A stretch of DNA of 64,000 bases, taken from Rhodoferax lacus (lineage in GTDB: Bacteria > Pseudomonadota > Gammaproteobacteria > Burkholderiales > Burkholderiaceae_C). Position numbers and translations under genes: made by a program. Of the stretch, positions 9,465-17,709 are shown piece after piece. The stretch is taken from the NCBI RefSeq assembly GCF_003415675.1, contig NZ_QFZK01000007.1:62001-126000 (forward strand), read 5' to 3'. Position 1 is the stretch's first letter; every line of letters begins with the position of its first letter. The notes under the pieces were generated by a model. That model was given only the letters and a program-made list of their open reading frames with translations, ran no database searches and was not told where the DNA came from.

Positions 9465-10676
9465 ATGGCAATGCCCGACCTCATCTACATCGACAATGGC
9501 GAGAAAGTCCGCAACAGTTTTTCGCTCCCCGAGTACGCCAACCGCATCAGTAAGCTGCGCGCGATGATGGCCAAAAAGGGCGTGGACAGCGTGCTCTTCA
9601 CCAGCTACCACAACATCAATTACTACGCCGACTTTGTCTACTGCCAGTTCGGCCGCTTCTACGGCCTGGTGGTCACGCAGGACAAGACCGTGCTGATTGC
9701 CGCCAACATCGACGGCGGTCAGCCCTTCCGCAAGGGCGTGGCCGACCGCGCGCTGATTTACACCGACTGGCAAAAGGGCAACTACTTCCGCGCCCTCAAG
9801 CAGGAAATTGCCAACAGCGGCACTCTGGGCCTGGAGTTTGACCACCTGCCGCTCGAGCGCCTGGACATGATCAAGTCCGTGCTGCCCGGTGTCTCGGTTG
9901 TCAACATCGCTGCCGACTGCATGCAAATGCGCATGATCAAGTCCGCCGAAGAAATCGAATTCATCACCAACGGCGCCAATGTGTGCGACATCGGTGCCGC
10001 CGCACTGGTGGCCGCCTTGAAAGAAGGCGTGCCCGAGTACGAAGTGGCCCTGGCCTCCACCCAGGCCATGGTGCGCGAGATTGCCAAGCGCTATCCGCAC
10101 ACCGAGCTGATGGACACCTGGACCTGGTTCCAGTCCGGCATCAACACCGACGGTGCGCACAACCCCGTCACCACCCGCAAGGTGCAGCACGGCGACATCC
10201 TGAGCCTGAACTGCTTCTCCATGATCTCGGGCTACTACACGGCGCTGGAGCGCACCCTGTTCTTCGGTGAAGTCGACGCGGCATCGCGCAAGCTCTGGGA
10301 GGTGAATGTGCAGGTGCATGAGGAAGGCCAGAAGCTGGTCAAGCCCGGCGTGCGCTGCTGCGATGTGGCCAACGAGCTCAACAAGATTTACGAAGAACAC
10401 GGCCTGCTGCAGTACCGCACCTTTGGCTACGGCCACTCCTTTGGTGTGCTCTCGCACTACTACGGCCGCGAAGCCGGGCTGGAATTCCGCGAGGACATCG
10501 ATACCGTCCTGCAACCCGGCATGGTGGTGTCCATTGAACCTATGATCATGCTCCCCGAAGGCATGCCGGGTGCTGGTGGCTACCGCGAGCACGACATTCT
10601 GGTGGTCACCGAAACCGGCCACGTGAACATCACCGGCTTCCCCTTCGGTCCGGAGCACAACATCATCCAGGCCTGA
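9465..10676 (+). CDS. Creatinase (creatine amidinohydrolase)
   Basis: Hydrolyses creatine to sarcosine and urea (EC 3.5.3.3). Its length of 403 residues equals that of the Pseudomonas putida enzyme. The substrate-binding and catalytic residues known from that structure are at identical numbers: Phe62 and Arg64 in CQFGRF, His232 in DGAHNPVTTRK, Glu262 in YYTALERT, Arg335 in HYYGREAGL and Glu358 in VVSIEPMIM. It has the M24 aminopeptidase fold but not the metal ligands. GGAG precedes the ATG. The ABC importer genes follow after 32 bp. No sarcosine oxidase or urease lies in the window, so those steps must be encoded elsewhere. Confidence 0.97.
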   Translation: MAMPDLIYIDNGEKVRNSFSLPEYANRISKLRAMMAKKGVDSVLFTSYHNINYYADFVYCQFGRFYGLVVTQDKTVLIAANIDGGQPFRKGVADRALIYTDWQKGNYFRALKQEIANSGTLGLEFDHLPLERLDMIKSVLPGVSVVNIAADCMQMRMIKSAEEIEFITNGANVCDIGAAALVAALKEGVPEYEVALASTQAMVREIAKRYPHTELMDTWTWFQSGINTDGAHNPVTTRKVQHGDILSLNCFSMISGYYTALERTLFFGEVDAASRKLWEVNVQVHEEGQKLVKPGVRCCDVANELNKIYEEHGLLQYRTFGYGHSFGVLSHYYGREAGLEFREDIDTVLQPGMVVSIEPMIMLPEGMPGAGGYREHDILVVTETGHVNITGFPFGPEHNIIQA

Positions 10677-10708
10677 GCCCTGGCCCATCCCGCGAGCACT
10701 GCACCACC

Positions 10709-11791
10709 ATGAACCAGCCCTTCGTCAAATTTGAGCATGTAGAGAAAACCTATGACGGCGTGCAACTGGTGGTGCACGATTTGAACATCGACATTGCCAA
10801 GGGCGAATTCCTGACCCTGCTGGGGCCCTCGGGTTCCGGCAAGACCACCACGCTGATGATGCTGGCCGGTTTTGAGACCGCCACATCCGGCGAAATCTAC
10901 CTGGACGGCAAGCCCATCAATGCCATCGCCCCGGAGCACCGCGACATCGGCATGGTGTTCCAGAACTACGCGCTGTTTCCGCACATGAGCGTGGAAGAGA
11001 ACGTGGGTTTTCCGCTCTCGGTGCGCAAGGTGCCTGCGGCGATTGCCAAGGAGAAGATTGCCAAGGCCCTGGCCAAGGTGGGCCTGAGCGGCTTTGAGTC
11101 GCGCCGCCCGGCACAGATGTCGGGCGGGCAGCAGCAGCGCGTGGCAGTGGCGCGTGCCCTGGTGTTCGAGCCCAAGCTGGTGCTGATGGATGAGCCACTC
11201 TCCGCTCTGGACAAGCAACTGCGCGAGCAGCTGCAATATGAAATCAAGCGCCTGCACGAAGAGCTGGGCATCACCATCGTCTATGTGACGCATGACCAAA
11301 CCGAGGCGCTGGCCATGTCGGACCGGGTCGCCGTGTTTCACCAGGGGCGCATCCAGCAGATCGACACACCCACCAACCTGTACGAGCGCCCGGCCAATGC
11401 CTTTGTGGCCCAGTTCATCGGCGAGAACAACACCTTGCAGGGCCGTGTGCTGTCAGTCAGCGGCGAACGTTGCCGCGTCGAGTTGCCCGATGGTGTGCAG
11501 ATGGATGCCATGGCTGTGGGTGCCCTGCACGCTGGTGACAACACCCGGCTTTCGGTGCGGCCCGAGCGCGTGCACCTCAACCCTACAGCCCCGATGGAAA
11601 CGCAGGTCACCGCCACGGTGGTGGACGTGATCTATCTGGGCCGCTATGCCCGCGTGCGTCTGCAGACCTGCGGGCTGGAAGAATTCATCGTGACCCTCCC
11701 CAACGATGGACGTGATCTGGTGCTGGTCTCTGGCACGCAACTGGCTTTGGGCTGGAACGTGTCGGACTGCCGTGCGCTGGATGGTGTATGA
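10709..11791 (+). CDS. ABC transporter ATPase, PotA-type (candidate creatine importer)
   Basis: A 360-residue nucleotide-binding subunit. Walker A is GPSGSGKTTT near residue 39, the Q-loop FQNYALFP, signature MSGGQQQRVAVARA, Walker B LVLMDEPLSALD and switch His in THDQTEA. The C-terminal 110 residues form the TOBE regulatory domain found in spermidine/putrescine-type importers. It is the first of four importer genes directly after the creatinase, which argues for creatine or a related guanidino compound as substrate. That substrate assignment is inference. Confidence 0.95.
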   Translation: MNQPFVKFEHVEKTYDGVQLVVHDLNIDIAKGEFLTLLGPSGSGKTTTLMMLAGFETATSGEIYLDGKPINAIAPEHRDIGMVFQNYALFPHMSVEENVGFPLSVRKVPAAIAKEKIAKALAKVGLSGFESRRPAQMSGGQQQRVAVARALVFEPKLVLMDEPLSALDKQLREQLQYEIKRLHEELGITIVYVTHDQTEALAMSDRVAVFHQGRIQQIDTPTNLYERPANAFVAQFIGENNTLQGRVLSVSGERCRVELPDGVQMDAMAVGALHAGDNTRLSVRPERVHLNPTAPMETQVTATVVDVIYLGRYARVRLQTCGLEEFIVTLPNDGRDLVLVSGTQLALGWNVSDCRALDGV

Positions 11792-11826
11792 GCCCCTCTT
11801 TTTTTACTTCACATAAAGGACTGACC

Positions 11827-12894
11827 ATGTTCAAGAAAATCCACGTTGGAGCACTCGCCCTGGCGGGCGTTGCCGTGCTGTGTGCAACGCCTCTGGCTGC
11901 GCAGGAAATCACCGTCACCTCCTGGGGCGGTGCCTACACCAAGAGCCAGGAAGAGGCTTACTACAAGCCCTTCACCGCCAAGACCGGCACCAAGGTGGTG
12001 GTCCAGGATTACAACGGTGATCTGGCCGAGATTGCGGCCCAGGTGAAGACCGGAAACGTCAAATGGGATGTGGTGGATGTGGAGCTGGCCGAGGCCATCA
12101 AGGGCTGTGAAGAAGGTCTGTTTGAAAAAATCGACGCCAGCAAACTGCCTGCCAGTGACACCGGCACGCCAGCCGCCAAGGACTTCGGCCCTGGTCTGGT
12201 CACGCCCTGTGCGGTGGCCACGATTTTCTATGCCAATGTGGTCGCCTATGACAAGGCCAAGCTCGGTGCCAAGGGCCCCAAAAGCCTGAACGATTATTTT
12301 GACCTGGCCAAGTTCCCCGGCAAGCGCGGCATGCGCAAGAACCCCAGCGTGAACCTGGAGTGGGCGCTGATGGCCGATGGCGTGGCCCCGGCTGATGTCT
12401 ACAAGGTACTGGCCACTCCCGCTGGTGTGGACCGTGCCTTCAAGAAGCTCGACACCATCAAGTCCAGCGTGGTCTGGTGGACAGCGGGTACCCAGCCGCC
12501 CCAGTTGCTGGCCTCCGGTGAGGTGGTGATGACCAGCGTCTACCACGGCCGCGTCGTTGATGCCAATGTGAAAGACAAGCGCGACTTCGCTCTGGTGTGG
12601 GATGGCCAGGTGCAGGTGCCCGATCTGTTTGTGATCGTCAAGGGCAGCAAGAACGCTGCAGCCGCCCAGGAGTTTGTGCGCTTTGCCACCTCCACCACGG
12701 CCCTGGCGGAGCAGGCCAAGTGGATTCCCTATGCACCGGCCCGCGCATCTTCATTGGCCAAGATTGCCCCGGCCACCAAGGAGTGGTTGCCCAATGGCGG
12801 CCACGCCGGACGCCAGATGCTCACCAGCGCCGAATTCTGGTCTGAATATGGTGACGACCTGAACAAGCGCTTCTCCGCCTGGTTGGCCAAATAA
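11827..12894 (+). CDS. ABC transporter substrate-binding protein, PotD-type
   Basis: A 355-residue periplasmic binding protein. The ATG at 11827 follows AAAGGA and opens a clean Sec signal peptide (MFKKIHVGALALAGVAVLCA, cleavage after PLAAQ or nearby). The mature part starts EITVTSWGGAYTKSQEEAYY, typical of spermidine/putrescine-type binding proteins. It should capture the substrate for the permeases encoded downstream. Context suggests creatine. A polyamine-type ligand pocket could also accept other cationic or zwitterionic guanidines, so direct binding data would decide. Confidence 0.93.
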   Translation: MFKKIHVGALALAGVAVLCATPLAAQEITVTSWGGAYTKSQEEAYYKPFTAKTGTKVVVQDYNGDLAEIAAQVKTGNVKWDVVDVELAEAIKGCEEGLFEKIDASKLPASDTGTPAAKDFGPGLVTPCAVATIFYANVVAYDKAKLGAKGPKSLNDYFDLAKFPGKRGMRKNPSVNLEWALMADGVAPADVYKVLATPAGVDRAFKKLDTIKSSVVWWTAGTQPPQLLASGEVVMTSVYHGRVVDANVKDKRDFALVWDGQVQVPDLFVIVKGSKNAAAAQEFVRFATSTTALAEQAKWIPYAPARASSLAKIAPATKEWLPNGGHAGRQMLTSAEFWSEYGDDLNKRFSAWLAK

Positions 12895-12916
12895 GTTACG
12901 GGAAAGCAGAGCCACC

Positions 12917-14143
12917 ATGAACAGCACGGACCATCTTGTCAGCCGTTTGCGCAAAGCCGAACGCAAAGGCCATTTGCGAGCGTATGCCCTGATTGCCCCG
13001 CTGTTCATTTTTGTGGCGCTGAGTTTCTTGCTGCCGTTGGGCAGCGTGCTGCTCAACAGCTTTTACGATCCTGTCATTCCCGAGGGTTTGCCGCGCACCG
13101 TGGCGGCCCTGGAGCAGTGGAACGGCTCGCGCATCCTGGTGCCGCCCGAGCCCGTGTTCGAGGCGCTGGCGCAGGACCTGAAGCTGGCGATGGACAACGA
13201 AAAAGCCAGCCCCATGGCTACGCGGCTGAACTTTGAAGAGACCGGCTCCCGCACCATCTTCATGCGGGCTGCCCGCAAGGTGGGGGCGCAGGAGAGTGGC
13301 CCCTGGAAGCCGTTTTTTGAACAGGTTGACCCGGCCTGGGCGCAGCCCGCGATCTGGGGCACCATCCGCAACCTGCATTCCAGCACCCATACGCTTTTCT
13401 TTCTGCAGGCGCTCGACCTGCGGCGCCAAAGCAATGGCGAAGTGGCGCAGCAACCCGAAGACCAGCGCATCTACGTCGACATCTTCCTGCGCACCGTCGG
13501 TGTGGCGCTCACCGTCACGCTGGCCTGCCTGTGCCTGGGTTTTCCGATCGCCTATCTGCTGGCGCACCTGAAGGACAAGACCGCCAACATGCTCCTGATC
13601 CTGGTGCTGCTGCCGTTCTGGACCTCGCTCTTGGTGCGCACCACAGCCTGGGTCGTTGTGCTGCAAAAAGAAGGCGTGGTGAACTCCCTGCTCACCGCCC
13701 TGGGCCTGATCTCCGAGCCCCTGCCCCTGATCTTCAACCGTTTTGGTGTGGTGGTGGCCATGACGCACATTCTGCTGCCCTTCACCATCCTGCCGCTGTA
13801 TTCGGTGATGCGCTCCATACCGCCGTCCTTTGTGCGCGCCGCGCGTTCGCTGGGTGCAGATCCCTTCACCGCCTTTGTGCGTGTCTATCTTCCGCAATGC
13901 CTGCCCGGCATCAGCGCCGGCGCATTGCTGGTGTTCATCCTGTCGCTGGGCTACTACATCACACCGGCCCTGGTGGGCGGTGCCACCGACCAGATGATCA
14001 GCTACTTCATTGCCGACAACCTGGGGCGCTCACTCAACTGGGGCCTGGCCTCTGCGCTGGCAGCCATCCTGCTGACGGCGGTGCTGGCCCTGTACGCAGC
14101 CTATGACCGCGTGGTCGGTGTTACCAATGTGAGGTTTGGATGA
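12917..14143 (+). CDS. ABC transporter permease, PotB-type
   Basis: A 408-residue inner-membrane permease. The first helix (about 26-47) is separated from the conserved transmembrane domain (about 190-400) by a polar periplasmic insert of about 140 residues, longer than in classical PotB (about 275-300 residues). The EAA loop is visible as VRAARSLGADPFTAFVRVYLP, the contact for the ATPase. The gene overlaps the next permease by ATGA, so the two are translationally coupled and probably form a heterodimer. Confidence 0.93.
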   Translation: MNSTDHLVSRLRKAERKGHLRAYALIAPLFIFVALSFLLPLGSVLLNSFYDPVIPEGLPRTVAALEQWNGSRILVPPEPVFEALAQDLKLAMDNEKASPMATRLNFEETGSRTIFMRAARKVGAQESGPWKPFFEQVDPAWAQPAIWGTIRNLHSSTHTLFFLQALDLRRQSNGEVAQQPEDQRIYVDIFLRTVGVALTVTLACLCLGFPIAYLLAHLKDKTANMLLILVLLPFWTSLLVRTTAWVVVLQKEGVVNSLLTALGLISEPLPLIFNRFGVVVAMTHILLPFTILPLYSVMRSIPPSFVRAARSLGADPFTAFVRVYLPQCLPGISAGALLVFILSLGYYITPALVGGATDQMISYFIADNLGRSLNWGLASALAAILLTAVLALYAAYDRVVGVTNVRFG

Positions 14144-14976
14144 GCCACGCTGCCCTACCCCTCTACACCACGCCGCTGCAACGCGTGGGCCACTGGGCGC
14201 TGCTGCTTGGTTGCGCTGCCATATTTCTGTTTCTGATTGCGCCGGTGCTGGTGGTGATGCCGCTGGCCTTCAACCAGGACCCGTATTTCAATTTCCCGAT
14301 CCGCAACTGGAGCCTGCGCTGGTTTGATGACCTGTTTGGCAATCCGGTCTGGCGCAATGCCATTGCCAACAGCCTGATCACAGCCATCTGCGCCACAGCC
14401 TTGTCCACCACACTGGGCACGCTGGCCTCTGTGGGGCTGAACCACCGCAACCTGCCCGGCAAGCGCCTGATCATGGCGGTGCTGGTCTCGCCCATGATTG
14501 TTCCGGTGGTGGTGCTGGCCGTGGGTGCGTACTTCTTCTTCTCCAGGCTGGGTATTGCCAACAACCTGCTGGGCATCATCCTGGTCCATGCGGTGTTGGG
14601 CATGCCCTTTGTCGTGATCACGGTGAGCGCCACGCTGGCCGGCTTTGACATGGGCCTGATGCGTGCCGCGCGCAGCCTGGGCGCCTCCCCGTTCGTGGCG
14701 TTTCGCCGCATCATGCTGCCCCTGGTCTGGCCCGGCGTGTTGTCGGGCGCACTGTTTGCCTTTGCCACCTCGTTTGACGAAGTGGTGGTGGTGCTGTTCC
14801 TGGGCGGGCCGGGCCAGACCACTTTGCCGCGCCAGATGTGGTCGGGCCTGCGCGAGCAACTCTCTCCGACCATCCTGGCGGCGGCCTTTGTGCTTATCAT
14901 CCTGTCCGTGACTATGTTGCTAACCCTTGAATTCCTGCGCCGACGCAGCGTGGCCCTGCGCGGCATACGCGAGTAG
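14140..14976 (+). CDS. ABC transporter permease, PotC-type
   Basis: A 278-residue permease of standard PotC size, with six predicted helices. The EAA loop MRAARSLGASPFVAFRRIML contacts the ATPase. It overlaps the preceding permease by 4 bp. After it, a second GATase1/AraC regulator starts 18 bp downstream on the same strand, so the importer operon may extend into that gene. Confidence 0.93.
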   Translation: MSHAALPLYTTPLQRVGHWALLLGCAAIFLFLIAPVLVVMPLAFNQDPYFNFPIRNWSLRWFDDLFGNPVWRNAIANSLITAICATALSTTLGTLASVGLNHRNLPGKRLIMAVLVSPMIVPVVVLAVGAYFFFSRLGIANNLLGIILVHAVLGMPFVVITVSATLAGFDMGLMRAARSLGASPFVAFRRIMLPLVWPGVLSGALFAFATSFDEVVVVLFLGGPGQTTLPRQMWSGLREQLSPTILAAAFVLIILSVTMLLTLEFLRRRSVALRGIRE

Positions 14977-14994
14977 GGGGCTGCAAAGGGGCGC

Positions 14995-15963
14995 ATGCGA
15001 CGCAAACTCTCGGTTGGCTTTGTGCTGGCGCCCAACTTCACCATGCTGGCCCTGTCGGCCTTTGTGGACACGCTGCGCCTGGCCGCCGACGAGGGCGACC
15101 GCAGCCGCCCCATCCTGTGTGCCTGGGCGGTGCTGAGCGACACCATGCGCCCCGTGCGCTCGAGCAGTGGCATCAGCGTCAACCCGGATTCCGAACTGCA
15201 GGACCCCAAGCACTTTGACTACATCGTGGTGGTGGGTGGCACGCTCACCACCGACCTGCTCTCCAAGGGCATGGCCGCGTATGTGCAGCAGGCTGCTGTG
15301 GCCGGGGTGCCGCTGGTGGGCATCTGCACCGGCAGCTTTGTGCTGGCGCGCCTGGGGCTGATGCAGGACCGGCACAGCTGCATCAGCTGGTTCCACCATG
15401 AAGAGTTCCGCACGCTGTACCCGCACCTCAAGGCGAGTTCGGACGAGCTCTTCATCATCGATGGCGACCGCCTCACCTGTGCCGGTGGCACCAGCGTGGT
15501 CCATCTGGCCGCGCATCTGGTGAAGCAGTTTTGCGGCGAGGCCGCGGCCGAAAAAGCGCTGCGCATCATGATCGAGCAGTCCACGCTGCCCGCGCGCTTT
15601 CCGCAACCCCAACCCTTCCAGACGCCCAAGACGCGCGACCTGCGCGTGCGCAAGGCCATGCTGCTGATGGAGCGTAACCTGGAGTCGCCGCTGTCGGCCG
15701 AGTTTGTGGCCCGCCATGTGGGGGTAAGCGTGCGCCAGCTCGAGCGTCTGTTCAAAACCGAGGTGGGCTGCAGCCCCAGTGTGATGGCCCTGCGCATACG
15801 CCTGGCCCATGCGCGCCACCGCCTGCTGCACGGGCAGGAGCCGGTGTCCGACATTGCAATGCAAAGCGGTTTTGTGAACCGCTCGCATTTCGCGCGCAGC
15901 TTTCGCGTGGAGTTTGGCATCACGCCCAGTGACTTGCGGGCACAGCAGACTGCGGCCCGATAG
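14995..15963 (+). CDS. GATase1-like/AraC regulator (creatine island, right)
   Basis: A 322-residue regulator of the same architecture as the one at 8245: DJ-1/PfpI-like N-terminus (GFVLAPNFTMLALSAFVDTL, then VGICTGSFVLARLG) and a C-terminal AraC domain (FVARHVGVSVRQLERLFKTE, then ISDIAMQS-type helix near 290). The two are clearly paralogous but distinct. Lying 18 bp behind the last permease, it may be cotranscribed with the importer and sense a downstream metabolite such as sarcosine, while the first senses creatine. That division of labour is speculative. Confidence 0.9.
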   Translation: MRRKLSVGFVLAPNFTMLALSAFVDTLRLAADEGDRSRPILCAWAVLSDTMRPVRSSSGISVNPDSELQDPKHFDYIVVVGGTLTTDLLSKGMAAYVQQAAVAGVPLVGICTGSFVLARLGLMQDRHSCISWFHHEEFRTLYPHLKASSDELFIIDGDRLTCAGGTSVVHLAAHLVKQFCGEAAAEKALRIMIEQSTLPARFPQPQPFQTPKTRDLRVRKAMLLMERNLESPLSAEFVARHVGVSVRQLERLFKTEVGCSPSVMALRIRLAHARHRLLHGQEPVSDIAMQSGFVNRSHFARSFRVEFGITPSDLRAQQTAAR

Positions 15964-15996
15964 ACGTTCCTGAATTTCGCGCCGCATACTTGGGCT

Positions 15997-17676
15997 ATGC
16001 GCAAACCCGAGTGGAGCCCTGCAACGCTGACCGGCCCTGACCTGGTGGCCGGTCTGTGTGTGGCCGGCCTGCTGCTGCCCGAGGCCGTGGCCTATGCGGG
16101 GCTGGCACATGTGCCGGTGGGCCATGCGCTCGTCGCCGTGGTGCTGGGGCTGGCCATCTATGCGCTGTTCGGCAGCAGCCGCTTTGCCGTGGTCTCACCT
16201 ACCTCGTCCACCGCCACCCTGGCCGCGGCGGCTGCCGTGTCCATGACGGGTGCCTACAGCGCGGCCAACGCCGCCGTCTACACGCAGGTGGTGATGGCGC
16301 TGGTGCTGCTGTGTGGACTGCTGCTGATGCTGCTGGCCGCAACCCGGCAGGGCCAGCTCTCGTCCTATGTGTCGCGCCCGGTGCTCAAGGGCTTTGGCTT
16401 TGCGCTGGCGGTGTCCATCGTCATCAAACAGCTGCCCGATGCGCTGGGGCTGGAGGTGCCGCAAGCCGCGCAGGGCGACCCGCTGCACCTGGCTTACTTT
16501 GCACTGTCTCACGTGGCGCAATGGCATGGGGCTACGCTGGCCGTGGCCCTGCTGGCTGCGGGCCTGATGCTGGGGCTGCGGCGGTGGCCCCGTCTGCCGG
16601 CCTCGCTGTTGGTCATGGTGCTGGCCATTGGCCTGGCACCGGTGCTGAACTGGCAGGCCCTGGGCGTGCGCCAGATCGGCATGGTGGCCGCACCCACATT
16701 CGCCCTGGGGCTGCCGCAACTGCCGCTGACGGAGTGGGCCCGAGCGGGCGAGCTGGCCTTTGGTCTGGTGATGCTGGTGTTTGCCGAGTCCTGGGGCAGC
16801 ATGCGCACCCAGGCCCTGCTGCATGGCGACAGCCTGGAGCCCAACCGCGAGCTGCTGGTGCTGGGCGCCTGCAACCTGGCTTCTGGCTTGTTGCAGGGTA
16901 TGCCGGTGGGGGCCGGGTTTTCTGCCACCAGCGCCAATGCCGCAGCCGGTGCGCTCAGCCGCCGCGCGGGCGCCTATGCCCTGGGCGCCGTGCTGCTGGC
17001 CATAGGGTTCGCCCTGCCTGCGCTGCAATACCTGCCCCGCCCGGTGCTGGCTGTGGCTGTGGTCAGCGCGCTGTGGCATGCGCTCTCGGTGCGGCCCCTG
17101 CTGGCCGTGTGGCGCATGAACCGCGACCGCCTGCTGCTGCTGGCCGCCGTGCTGGCGGTGCTGTTGCTGGGCGTGCTGGACGGCATGCTGGCCGCTATGG
17201 GCCTGTCGGTGCTGGCGGCCCTGCACCGTTTCAGCCAGCCGGTGGTGCATGAGCTGGGTGAGCTCGACGCCAGCCGCAACTATGTGCACCTGCAAACGCA
17301 GCCGGGCGCGGTGGCCCGACCGGGGGTGCTGATCCTGCGCCCCGAAGAGCCTTTGTTCTTTGGCAGCGCCGAGCGCGTGGTGGGCGAGGTGCTGCGCGTG
17401 GCGCGCACACGCGAGGGCCTGCACACCGTCATCCTCAGCCTGGAAGAAAGTGCCGACCTCGACAGCACCGCCGTGGACTGCCTGCTGGAGCTGCGCCACA
17501 GCCTGCAAGGCACTGGCCAGGAACTGCTGCTGGCCCGCGTGAAGACCACCGTGCGCGAACTGCTGGGCCACGTCGATCCGCAGGGTGTGGGCAGCGAGGC
17601 GCGGCTGTTCTGGAGTGTGGCGGATGCTGCGGAGGGGGCGGTGCGCGGCGCAGGGCTGAAGCAGGTTTCGGTTTAG
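15997..17676 (+). CDS. SulP family anion transporter with STAS domain
   Basis: A 559-residue protein with about 12 to 14 membrane helices followed by a cytoplasmic STAS domain (about 440-550; VILSLEESADLDSTAVDCLL). SulP proteins move sulfate, bicarbonate or, as E. coli DauA of similar length, C4-dicarboxylates. The gene lies 33 bp upstream of a DctB-like kinase on the same strand. That context favours a dicarboxylate substrate over sulfate, but no residue I can read decides it. Confidence 0.9.
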   Translation: MRKPEWSPATLTGPDLVAGLCVAGLLLPEAVAYAGLAHVPVGHALVAVVLGLAIYALFGSSRFAVVSPTSSTATLAAAAAVSMTGAYSAANAAVYTQVVMALVLLCGLLLMLLAATRQGQLSSYVSRPVLKGFGFALAVSIVIKQLPDALGLEVPQAAQGDPLHLAYFALSHVAQWHGATLAVALLAAGLMLGLRRWPRLPASLLVMVLAIGLAPVLNWQALGVRQIGMVAAPTFALGLPQLPLTEWARAGELAFGLVMLVFAESWGSMRTQALLHGDSLEPNRELLVLGACNLASGLLQGMPVGAGFSATSANAAAGALSRRAGAYALGAVLLAIGFALPALQYLPRPVLAVAVVSALWHALSVRPLLAVWRMNRDRLLLLAAVLAVLLLGVLDGMLAAMGLSVLAALHRFSQPVVHELGELDASRNYVHLQTQPGAVARPGVLILRPEEPLFFGSAERVVGEVLRVARTREGLHTVILSLEESADLDSTAVDCLLELRHSLQGTGQELLLARVKTTVRELLGHVDPQGVGSEARLFWSVADAAEGAVRGAGLKQVSV

Positions 17677-17709
17677 GCACTGGCCTTCAGCCGACAATGC
17701 CCCCTCTGG

